A stretch of 6,708 nt of DNA, taken from positions 1-6,708 of the forward strand of contig CAMWSZ010000167.1 in assembly GCA_947177005.1 (NCBI GenBank). The letters run 5' to 3'. The DNA is from an uncultured Clostridia bacterium. Its GTDB lineage: Bacteria; Bacillota; Clostridia; Oscillospirales; Oscillospiraceae. Shown here in pieces: positions 1-4,573 of this stretch. The notes beneath the pieces were generated by a model that saw only the letters and a program-made list of their open reading frames with translations, did not search any database and was not told the origin of the DNA. A program made the position numbers and the translations under genes. The first letter of the stretch is position 1. Each line of letters begins with the position of its first letter.

Positions 1-19
1 ACAAAACTTTTTTCACCAT
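1..19 (-). CDS. Possible 5' end of a further minus-strand gene (edge-truncated)
   Basis: An ATG at 19-17 opens a frame reading M-V-K-K-V-L before the window ends; a GTG one codon on is an alternative start. A weak AGGA lies 11 nt upstream (34-31). The basic-then-hydrophobic beginning would suit a signal peptide, but six codons cannot identify anything. Position downstream of mglB would suit the next gene of a sugar-uptake locus. This may be chance in AT-rich DNA. Confidence 0.2.
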
Positions 20-58
20 ATTTTTAACAATCCTATTTCCTAAATACTTTTTTTTTAT

Positions 59-102
59 AAAACCCCGTGGGGGGCGTGCTCACAGCCGAACGCACCCCGG
101 TT
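59..102 (-). terminator. Imperfect GC-rich hairpin after mglB, possible weak terminator or attenuator
   Basis: Read on the minus strand just after the mglB stop, AACC pairs with GGTT around an inner arm of GGGGTGCGT against GCACGCCCC. The inner arm has one C-A mismatch and G-T wobbles. There is a bulge on the 3' side, and a short TTTT follows. The U-tract is broken after four residues, so full termination is doubtful. Partial read-through into transporter genes further left would fit an mgl operon, where the binding protein is usually expressed in excess. That role is inference. Confidence 0.3.
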
Positions 103-119
103 AGCTGACTGGGTTGTGA

Positions 120-1211
120 TTACTTCATGAAATCGGAGACGTTGTCGGGCGTGACCTTGACGTAGTCAACGTACACGCTCTGCTCGCCGGCACCGTAGGT
201 GCTGCCGTTCAGCAGGGCTTCCATGCACTTGACCGCCTGAGCCGCCTGACCGTTGGCATCGTTCAGAACGGTACCGGTCATGTTACCGGCCTGGACCTCG
301 TTGAGAGCGGCGTCCAGAGCGTCAACGCCCACCAGATAGATGTCCTCGTTAACCTTACGGCCCGCGGACTGAATGGCCTGGAGCGCGCCCACGGCCATAT
401 CGTCGTTGTTGCAGAAGACGACTTCAATTTTCTCGCCGAACTGAGCCAAGTCGTTGGCGCAGATAGTCTGGCCCTTCTCACGGTCCCAATCGCCGCGGGT
501 GAGGTTCAGCTCTTCGACTTCCACACCGGCGTCGGTCAGAGCCTTGACGGAGTACTCGGTACGCAGCTTGGCGTCAATGTTCTCGGGGTCGCCCTGAATC
601 ATGATATAGGAGACTTTGCCGTCGCCGTTGATATCGCCCTTGTTGGCGGTATCCAGAATCAGCTCGCCCTGGAAGGTGCCGGACTGAGCGGCGTCACAGC
701 CGACGTACACCAGTTTTTCATAGGCGGCCATATCCTCGGCGGTGGGCTCGCGGTTGATAAGGACGGTCGGGATGTCAGCGGTCTTCACGGTGTCGATGAT
801 GGTAGCGGCCGCGGAGGTCATGACCGGGTTGATAATCAGCGCGTCCACGCCCTGGGTGATGAAGGTGTTGATCTGCTCATTCTGCTTGGCCTGGTCGTTG
901 TTGCCGTCCACGACGGTGACCTGATAGCCTTTGCCCTCCAGAATTTCCTGGAGCGCGTTGCGGTAGGTGGTCATGAAAGCGTCGTCAAACTTGTAGATGC
1001 ACACGCCGATAGTACCAGCAGAGCCTGCCGCGGGAGTGTTATCGCCGCCGGTTTCCGGTGCGGGCGCGGGATCGGGGGTGTTGACTTCCTGCTGCTGGCC
1101 GCCGTCATTGCTGCCGCCGCCGGAATTCTTGTCGTTTCCGCCGCCGCAGCCCGCCAACAGGCCCAGCACCATGATGCTTGCAAGAAACAGTGCTAATAAC
1201 TTCTTTTTCAT
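120..1211 (-). CDS. mglB: Galactose/glucose ABC transporter substrate-binding lipoprotein (MglB)
   Basis: Periplasmic-binding-protein family 1 lipoprotein, 363 aa, which captures galactose or glucose outside the membrane for the MglA/MglC importer. Lys-rich start, hydrophobic helix and lipobox L-A-G-C with lipidated Cys22; residues 23-66 form a Gly/Asn/Pro linker; the sugar-binding domain spans about 67-355. By eye alignment to E. coli MglB (mature numbering): Asp14=D77, Phe16=F79, Asn91=N128, Asp154=D213, Arg158=R217, Trp183=W242, Asn211=N269, Asp236=D297, Asn256=N317 are kept, while His152 is Asn211. The calcium loop is present as D193, N195, D197 with E263. The start is set by AGGAGGA at 1225-1219, seven nt before the ATG; an in-frame ATG at 1328 lies upstream of the promoter and is rejected. 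No ATPase or permease gene is visible; these probably lie to the left. Confidence 0.95.
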   Translation of the reverse strand: MKKKLLALFLASIMVLGLLAGCGGGNDKNSGGGSNDGGQQQEVNTPDPAPAPETGGDNTPAAGSAGTIGVCIYKFDDAFMTTYRNALQEILEGKGYQVTVVDGNNDQAKQNEQINTFITQGVDALIINPVMTSAAATIIDTVKTADIPTVLINREPTAEDMAAYEKLVYVGCDAAQSGTFQGELILDTANKGDINGDGKVSYIMIQGDPENIDAKLRTEYSVKALTDAGVEVEELNLTRGDWDREKGQTICANDLAQFGEKIEVVFCNNDDMAVGALQAIQSAGRKVNEDIYLVGVDALDAALNEVQAGNMTGTVLNDANGQAAQAVKCMEALLNGSTYGAGEQSVYVDYVKVTPDNVSDFMK

Positions 1212-1218
1212 TCTTTGT

Positions 1219-1266
1219 TCCTCCTGATTAAAATTTGTGTAAGAGACAGCCGGGAGGATTTTCCTC
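1219..1266 (-). promoter_or_regulatory. mglB leader: SD plus possible SD-sequestering arms
   Basis: The mRNA leader carries three short complementary blocks: GAGGA (1266-1262), TCCTCC (1258-1253) and the Shine-Dalgarno AGGAGGA (1225-1219). Block 2 can pair with block 1 (5 bp, AAA loop) or with GGAGGA of the SD (6 bp, 28-nt loop), so the two pairings exclude each other. This is seen directly. That it controls translation is inference, and short purine/pyrimidine matches to an SD are common by chance. Confidence 0.3.
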
Positions 1267-1277
1267 TCAGCTTCGTC

Positions 1278-1306
1278 ATTATACAATACTCCGGCGAAAA
1301 ATGCAA
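1278..1306 (-). promoter_or_regulatory. mglB promoter (sigma-A type)
   Basis: On the minus strand, TTGCAT (1306-1301) is followed after exactly 17 nt by a perfect TATAAT (1283-1278). Transcription would begin near 1271, giving a leader of about 60 nt. The -35 matches consensus only in TTG, which fits a promoter needing an activator. It lies in the gap between the 95-aa lipoprotein gene and mglB, so mglB can be transcribed alone. Confidence 0.75.
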
Positions 1307-1308
1307 GA

Positions 1309-1326
1309 GGTATTTTCGGTATTTTC
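1309..1326 (-). repeat. Perfect tandem 9-mer upstream of the mglB -35
   Basis: GGTATTTTC occurs twice with no gap (1309-1317 and 1318-1326, plus-strand reading), starting 2 nt upstream of the mglB -35 box. Two direct half-sites abutting a weak -35 are a common layout for activators such as response regulators or AraC-type proteins. The 9-bp pitch is slightly shorter than one helical turn. An operator role is inferred. Confidence 0.4.
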
Positions 1327-1341
1327 AATAAAAACTTGGCA

Positions 1342-1629
1342 TTACTTCAGCACTGCGGCTGCGGAACGTTTTTTCTCATAGGCCAGCAGCGCGGCGGCGT
1401 CCAACTGCCGGGTTTCTCCAGAACCGTCAGATGTCCAGTCCGCGGTGAGTTTACGCTCATTGCAGATCAAATCCATTGTGCCCTCGCCGTACCCGGCGGG
1501 CACGTAGTCCAACGGCACCGCAGAAATCGGACAGGGTTCGGCCTTCACCGGTTCCTGCGGCGCTTCGGACTTACAGGCAGTCAGAACGGTACAGAGAAGA
1601 AGTAAAAGAAAAAGGGTGTGTTTTTTCAT
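1342..1629 (-). CDS. Small lipoprotein of unknown function (95 aa)
   Basis: I do not recognise a family. The protein has a K-K-H start, a run of leucines and the lipobox L-T-A-C with Cys19, so it should be exported and lipid-anchored to the outer face of the membrane. The mature part is about 77 aa: a short Glu/Pro/Lys linker (20-32), then a compact segment with Cys33 and Cys56, Y-V-P-A-G-Y-G-E-G at 42-50, and a Lys/Ala-rich tail. Its size suits a small beta-rich domain, but that is a guess. The ATG at 1629 is chosen because it begins the signal peptide and AGGAGGA (1647-1641) lies 11 nt upstream; the in-frame ATG at 1692 would put the promoter inside the gene. It stops 130 nt before the mglB start with no terminator between, so read-through into mglB is possible. 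The gene is probably real because of the SD, signal and promoter together. Confidence 0.8.
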   Translation of the reverse strand: MKKHTLFLLLLLCTVLTACKSEAPQEPVKAEPCPISAVPLDYVPAGYGEGTMDLICNERKLTADWTSDGSGETRQLDAAALLAYEKKRSAAAVLK

Positions 1630-1656
1630 TGAACTGTATATCCTCCTAAAAAATCT

Positions 1657-1676
1657 TGTATGTATCTTAACATACA
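1657..1676. promoter_or_regulatory. 20-bp palindrome over the lipoprotein -10 box, candidate operator
   Basis: TGTATGT and ACATACA form a perfect 7-bp inverted repeat separated by 6 nt, and the six spacer bases are the predicted -10 hexamer of the minus-strand promoter. A dimeric repressor (for example GntR, TetR or MarR type) bound here would block RNA polymerase. The symmetry is seen; the regulator is unknown and no regulator gene is in the window. Confidence 0.5.
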
Positions 1677-1692
1677 GAAATGTGAAACACAA
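1664..1692 (-). promoter_or_regulatory. Promoter of the 95-aa lipoprotein gene
   Basis: On the minus strand, TTGTGT (1692-1687), a 17-nt spacer and TAAGAT (1669-1664) form a weak sigma-A promoter. A TG dinucleotide one base before the -10 makes an extended -10, which helps compensate for the poor hexamers. The start would be near 1657, about 28 nt before the ATG, leaving room for the AGGAGGA ribosome binding site. Confidence 0.5.
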
Positions 1693-1739
1693 TCCCCTCT
1701 ATACAAAAGAAGCTGGTTTGGGAGTGTTAGAAGTCTTTC

Positions 1740-1768
1740 TTGACGCGCCTGTCATCTTGGTATAAAAT
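1740..1768 (+). promoter_or_regulatory. Promoter of the HGSNAT-like/Nudix pair
   Basis: TTGACG (1740-1745), a 17-nt spacer and TAAAAT (1763-1768) match the sigma-A consensus at five of six positions in each box. Transcription would start near 1775. The alternative -10 TATAAA at 1761 has a 15-nt spacer and is less likely. The promoter diverges from that of the lipoprotein gene; the two -35 boxes are about 50 nt apart. Confidence 0.75.
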
Positions 1769-1787
1769 ACGGGTAGATTATGACAAA

Positions 1788-1793
1788 AAGGAG
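1788..1793 (+). promoter_or_regulatory. Ribosome binding site fixing the GTG start
   Basis: AAGGAG sits 10 nt before GTG at 1804. An in-frame ATG at 1780 lies upstream of this SD, only about 5 nt after the predicted transcription start, and has no SD of its own. The GTG is therefore preferred. Confidence 0.7.
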
Positions 1794-1803
1794 ACCCGTA
1801 TCT

Positions 1804-2508
1804 GTGAACCGTCCAACCGGCCCCCGCCGCCGCTATGATTCTCTGGACGCTTGGCGCAGTCTGGCAGTAGTGCTGATGCTGGCGTATCATTTCCTGTTTG
1901 ACCTCTATATTTTCGGTGTGATCACCCGCGAACAGCTTTTCTGTACACCGCTGAATATCATGCAGAAATTTATCTGCTGTAGTTTTATTCTGCTGGCGGG
2001 CGTCTCAGCACGTTTCACCCGCAGCAATCTCCGCCACGGCCTGACGGTCCTTGCAGCGGGGGTCGTGGTGGAAATCGGGGCAGCGGTTGGGGGACAGACC
2101 ATTCGCTTTGGGGTACTGATGTTCCTGGGAACCGCGATGCTGCTGTATCATGTCACCGGCAGATCTATTGAGCGTCTCCCGGCGCTTCCCTTGACGGCAG
2201 TTCTGGCCCTGCTGTTCTGGGGCACGTCCGTGTGGACAAACCGTGTCCGGGTAACAGTACCATGCTTATATCCTTTAGGTCTAATGACGACAAATTTCTA
2301 CAGCGCGGACTATTTTCCGATCATGCCGTGGTTGTTTCTCTTTTTAGCGGGAACAGTTTTAGGCGGCGTTTGCCGGAGATATCCGGCGCATCCGCTTTTG
2401 ACGGTGCGGCTCCCGAAAGCCCTGACCTGGCTGGGCCGTCACAGCCTGCTGATCTATATTCTGCATCAGCCGGTCTTATTTGGAATCACATATCTGATAT
2501 GGGGGTAA
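1804..2508 (+). CDS. HGSNAT/DUF1624-family membrane protein, putative acyltransferase
   Basis: A 234-aa integral membrane protein resembling the bacterial DUF1624 proteins grouped with the heparan-alpha-glucosaminide N-acetyltransferase catalytic domain (PF07786). About seven hydrophobic segments are visible, roughly at 19-38, 55-70, 77-97, 101-116, 128-143, 168-188 and 213-233. Family hallmarks are the N-terminal R-Y-D-S-L-D-A-W-R-S-L followed by Y-H-F (His29) and the C-terminal G-R-H-S-L-L-I-Y-I-L-H-Q-P. Relatives are thought to move acyl groups to a glycan or other acceptor across the membrane, but the substrate of these short bacterial versions is not established. The gene is first in a two-gene transcript and ends 4 nt before the Nudix ATG, which implies translational coupling. 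Start chosen as GTG 1804 (SD at 1788). The family call is firm; the reaction is not. Confidence 0.85.
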   Translation: MNRPTGPRRRYDSLDAWRSLAVVLMLAYHFLFDLYIFGVITREQLFCTPLNIMQKFICCSFILLAGVSARFTRSNLRHGLTVLAAGVVVEIGAAVGGQTIRFGVLMFLGTAMLLYHVTGRSIERLPALPLTAVLALLFWGTSVWTNRVRVTVPCLYPLGLMTTNFYSADYFPIMPWLFLFLAGTVLGGVCRRYPAHPLLTVRLPKALTWLGRHSLLIYILHQPVLFGITYLIWG

Positions 2509-2512
2509 AGCT

Positions 2513-2998
2513 ATGTTTAACTGCACACTATGTTACATCGAAAACGAACAAAACGAGTATTTAATGCTGCACCGCGTCAAAAAGAAAAACGATATCAATC
2601 ATGACAAATGGATTGGTGTCGGGGGCAAATTTGAGGACCGGGAAAGCCCGGAGGACTGTCTGCTACGGGAGGTGTACGAGGAGACGGGCCTGACTTTGAC
2701 CGATTACCGGTTCCGTGCTGTTGTTACCTTCATCTGTTTGGGGCAGGAAACGGAGTATATGCATCTCTATACGGCAACCGGTTACACCGGCGATTTGATT
2801 GAATGCAGCGAGGGAAATTTGGAGTGGATTCCCAAATCAGAGGTACAGAATTTGCCGGTTTGGGAGGGTGACAAATTGTTCTTCCGCCTGATCGAATCGC
2901 CCGACACCCCCTTTTTCTCCCTCAAAATGGTGTATGAAGGGGATACACTGGTGCAGGCGGTGCTGGACGGCAGGGAAGTGCCGCTGGCCGAAATCTGA
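2513..2998 (+). CDS. Nudix hydrolase, MutX-like 8-oxo-dGTP diphosphatase
   Basis: A 161-aa cytoplasmic Nudix enzyme. The Nudix box G-x5-E-x7-R-E-V-x-E-E-x-G-L is complete at residues 38-60, with the catalytic magnesium-binding R-E-x2-E-E intact. Flanking residues (L-H-R near 19-21, N-D-I-N-H and K-W-I-G-V-G-G before the box, and E-G-N-L-E-W-I-P plus W-E-G-D after it) resemble streptococcal MutX, which hydrolyses 8-oxo-dGTP to the monophosphate and so prevents A-to-C transversions. The same subfamily contains enzymes with other nucleotide substrates, so specificity is inferred. Length is normal. The ATG is 4 nt after the preceding stop; its only SD-like element is the G-run within the end of that gene, so coupling is likely. 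The gene closes its transcript at a strong terminator directly after the stop codon. Confidence 0.92.
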   Translation: MFNCTLCYIENEQNEYLMLHRVKKKNDINHDKWIGVGGKFEDRESPEDCLLREVYEETGLTLTDYRFRAVVTFICLGQETEYMHLYTATGYTGDLIECSEGNLEWIPKSEVQNLPVWEGDKLFFRLIESPDTPFFSLKMVYEGDTLVQAVLDGREVPLAEI

Positions 2999-3044
2999 AA
3001 AACAACCTGTTGAACGCCGGACGCATTCAACAGGTTGTTTTTTT
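2999..3044. terminator. Strong bidirectional intrinsic terminator
   Basis: AACAACCTGTTGAA (3001-3014) and its exact complement (3026-3039) make a 14-bp perfect stem with an 11-nt loop. The stem is flanked by A residues on the left and a T run (3038-3044) on the right. On the plus strand it ends the Nudix transcript one base after the stop; on the minus strand it ends the comEC-holA-rnmV operon. The terminator overlaps the TAA of the 52-aa ORF (3045-3043). Confidence 0.95.
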
Positions 3045-3201
3045 ATTCGCCATCTATTTCTGCGGACTGTATGGCAGTCTCTTTTTCAGCCGCTTTTGCG
3101 GCCAGGGCTTCCGGCAGACAGGCGGCCAGAAACATTGCGGCGGCCAGCAGCAGTCCCAAGCCAATGACTAAATACCGCTTTCTGACCAGAAAAATTTTCA
3201 T
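3043..3201 (-). CDS. 52-aa ORF with lipoprotein-type signal sequence, unknown function
   Basis: Translated by hand from ATG 3201 to TAA 3043. The product has a basic start (V-R-K-R-Y at 6-10), a hydrophobic helix at about 11-27 and a lipobox-like L-A-A-C with Cys28, leaving a mature peptide of only 25 residues that is Ala/Glu/Lys rich. A conventional signal-peptidase site at A-L-A (32-34) or an uncleaved membrane anchor are alternatives. AGGGGGG (3216-3210) lies 8 nt before the ATG, and the stop runs into the shared terminator, as expected for the last gene of an operon. The start resembles membrane-anchored N-termini of clostridial cell-wall enzymes, so a decayed remnant of a larger exported protein is possible, but no downstream frame continues it. 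No function can be assigned. Confidence 0.6.
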   Translation of the reverse strand: MKIFLVRKRYLVIGLGLLLAAAMFLAACLPEALAAKAAEKETAIQSAEIDGE

Positions 3202-3218
3202 AAAACCGACCCCCCTAA

Positions 3219-3242
3219 GCATTTATTTACAAAAATATATGC
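3219..3242 (-). repeat. AT-rich inverted repeat before the 52-aa ORF
   Basis: On the minus strand, GCAT-A-TATTT and AAATA-A-ATGC form a 9-bp stem with one A-A mismatch and a 4-nt T-T-G-T-type loop. It sits between the GNAT stop and the SD of the 52-aa ORF. It has no U-tract, so it is not a standard terminator. An RNA-processing site, mRNA stabiliser or protein-binding site are possible; the AT content makes chance plausible. Confidence 0.3.
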
Positions 3243-3267
3243 TGTAGGAAGTGCAGATATACCGCAG

Positions 3268-3996
3268 TTACCGGCCAATCCAAAACACGTCATAGGGATC
3301 TCCGCAATGATAGCCCAATTTTTCGGCCAGGGCAACGCTGCGCAGGTCATGGGCGTCCCAGCTGGGATACAGCCCTCTGTCCAGGCATTCCAGAATCAGC
3401 CGGGCGCCGCAGGCAGCAGCAAGTCCCCTCCGCCGGTGATCTTCCCGGGTGTCAATCTCGATTTCAATGCCGCCGTTATAGATACAGTAAGTACCGGCTC
3501 CGGCGACAGGGATACCGTTCCGGAGAGCGGCAAACCCCAGCCCGCGTTGAACAAAATCCGCCGGACTTTCAAAGGCCGCGCAGAAGTCCTTTGACCACTT
3601 CTCCGCCAGCAGTACTGGAACCAGCTCTTCGGTCATGGCGCACAGCTCGTATCCTGCCGGCAGTGCGTCCACAAATGCCTGAAGCTTTGCACGGTCGAAA
3701 ATATCGGGTTCCTTTAATATTGCGTACCGTTTTTCCCGAATTGCCCGGTTTCCATAAAATTCCTCGATCAGAACGGACCATCCCCCGGTGCGGGGCACAA
3801 GCAGCGGGCCTTTCACCTGCTGAAGCAGGGAATTGTCAGGCGTTCCGGAAAAAAAGCAGAAATCCCCGCTGCATATGACGGCAGAGGTAAAATCATGATT
3901 GTAAATCGCCTGCCCCATGATCCCTTGAAGACAGGACCAGATCATCGTTTCCTCCCAGCCTGTAAACAGCGGTGCGATTTTATCAAGACAGTTCAT
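3268..3996 (-). CDS. GNAT-family N-acetyltransferase
   Basis: A 242-aa cytoplasmic enzyme with a GNAT fold in its C-terminal half (about 115-242). The acetyl-CoA pyrophosphate loop R-x-x-G-x-A is present as R188-R-R-G-L-A193, preceded by the beta-4 strand G-G-I-E-I-E-I-D and followed by P-S-W-D-A near 211-215 and A-L-A-E-K-L-G-Y (222-229). The N-terminal half (A-P-L-F-x-G-W-E-E-T at 8-17, then W-S-C-L-Q-G) is typical of the two-part GNAT_acetyltran proteins that I associate with PF12746. The acceptor is unknown; small amines, antibiotics or protein N-termini are all possible. The ATG at 3996 lies 14 nt inside the 3' end of rnmV, with GGAG (4007-4004) seven nt upstream, so translation is coupled to rnmV. 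Length is normal and the active-site region is intact. Confidence 0.9.
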   Translation of the reverse strand: MNCLDKIAPLFTGWEETMIWSCLQGIMGQAIYNHDFTSAVICSGDFCFFSGTPDNSLLQQVKGPLLVPRTGGWSVLIEEFYGNRAIREKRYAILKEPDIFDRAKLQAFVDALPAGYELCAMTEELVPVLLAEKWSKDFCAAFESPADFVQRGLGFAALRNGIPVAGAGTYCIYNGGIEIEIDTREDHRRRGLAAACGARLILECLDRGLYPSWDAHDLRSVALAEKLGYHCGDPYDVFWIGR

Positions 3997-4573
3997 GCAG
4001 AATCTCCATAAATGCTTCCCTTGAGAATAAAAGATTGACGGCCTCCAGCAGAGCGTTTGTTGTCATCCGTTCCGGCAGCGCCAGTTTCTTCAAAAGTGCG
4101 TCCCGCCGGACTCTGCTGTCTGTTCCGCCGGTTAGGCCCCATTGGAAAAAATCTGTTTTGGTAATTGAAAAATGTTCCGCGGAGGATTCTTCATCCAGAA
4201 AAGTGGCACCGGCGCGTTTCAGCGCGTCCAGCAGTATGCCGGGCCTCATGCCCTCCACACCCAACTTTCCCTCTTTACCGGGGGCATTTTTCCGCCGTTC
4301 TTTTCCGTAAATATCCGGTATATAGGCATGTTTTATCTGCGTTTTCGGAACCGCTCCCTTTAGAAAATTGCGGATAACAAAACCGGCTCCATCGCTGTCA
4401 GTCAAAACGATCAGCCCCCGTTCAGCAGCCAGCCGCCGCAGCAATGCCAGCTTTTCACGGTTGTTGAACACGCCAAACCCATTTGTTTCTATGACCGTAG
4501 CGTCCACCACCTGCCGCAGGGTGTTTTTATCATACTTTCCCTCTACCACAATAACTTCACGTATACTTTTCAT
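3983..4573 (-). CDS. rnmV: Ribonuclease M5 (Toprim + DUF4093), 5S rRNA maturation
   Basis: RNase M5 makes both final cuts that release mature 5S rRNA from its precursor, acting with ribosomal protein L18. The 196-aa protein begins with a Toprim domain: the catalytic glutamate is E11 in V-E-G-K-Y-D, and the metal-binding D-x-D is D59-S-D61 followed by G-A-G-F. Next come H-A-Y-I-P-D (82-87) and K-E-x2-K-x5-G-K-L-G-V-E-G (about 91-108), matching the K-x-G-I-G-V-E-H region of Bacillus M5. The C-terminal part (about 137-190), with D-F-F-Q-W-G-L-T-G-G, fits DUF4093, which accompanies the clostridial enzymes. Its ATG overlaps the holA stop as ATGA, and only a poor SD is visible, so it depends on coupling. 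In Bacillus subtilis rnmV lies beside ksgA, not holA, so this linkage differs. Confidence 0.92.
   Translation of the reverse strand: MKSIREVIVVEGKYDKNTLRQVVDATVIETNGFGVFNNREKLALLRRLAAERGLIVLTDSDGAGFVIRNFLKGAVPKTQIKHAYIPDIYGKERRKNAPGKEGKLGVEGMRPGILLDALKRAGATFLDEESSAEHFSITKTDFFQWGLTGGTDSRVRRDALLKKLALPERMTTNALLEAVNLLFSREAFMEILHELS

Noticed and set aside
1212..1328. Longer mglB reading frame starting at ATG 1328
   Set aside because: The extra 39 codons cover the TATAAT promoter and the leader, and the strong SD and signal peptide point to ATG 1211.
1212..1335. Known riboswitch or T-box in the mglB leader
   Set aside because: The predicted leader is only about 60 nt and shows no conserved riboswitch core that I recognise.
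1630..1692. Longer lipoprotein frame starting at ATG 1692
   Set aside because: It would include the promoter and palindrome and place 21 residues before a textbook signal peptide.
1780..1803. ATG 1780 as start of the HGSNAT-like gene
   Set aside because: It lies about 5 nt from the predicted transcription start, lacks an SD, and the SD at 1788 serves GTG 1804.
2232..2564. Plus-strand 110-codon frame overlapping the membrane protein and Nudix genes
   Set aside because: It is out of frame with two well-supported genes, with no motif and no plausible SD.
3307..3878. Plus-strand frames opposite the GNAT gene
   Set aside because: They are low-complexity shadows of a certain GNAT coding sequence.
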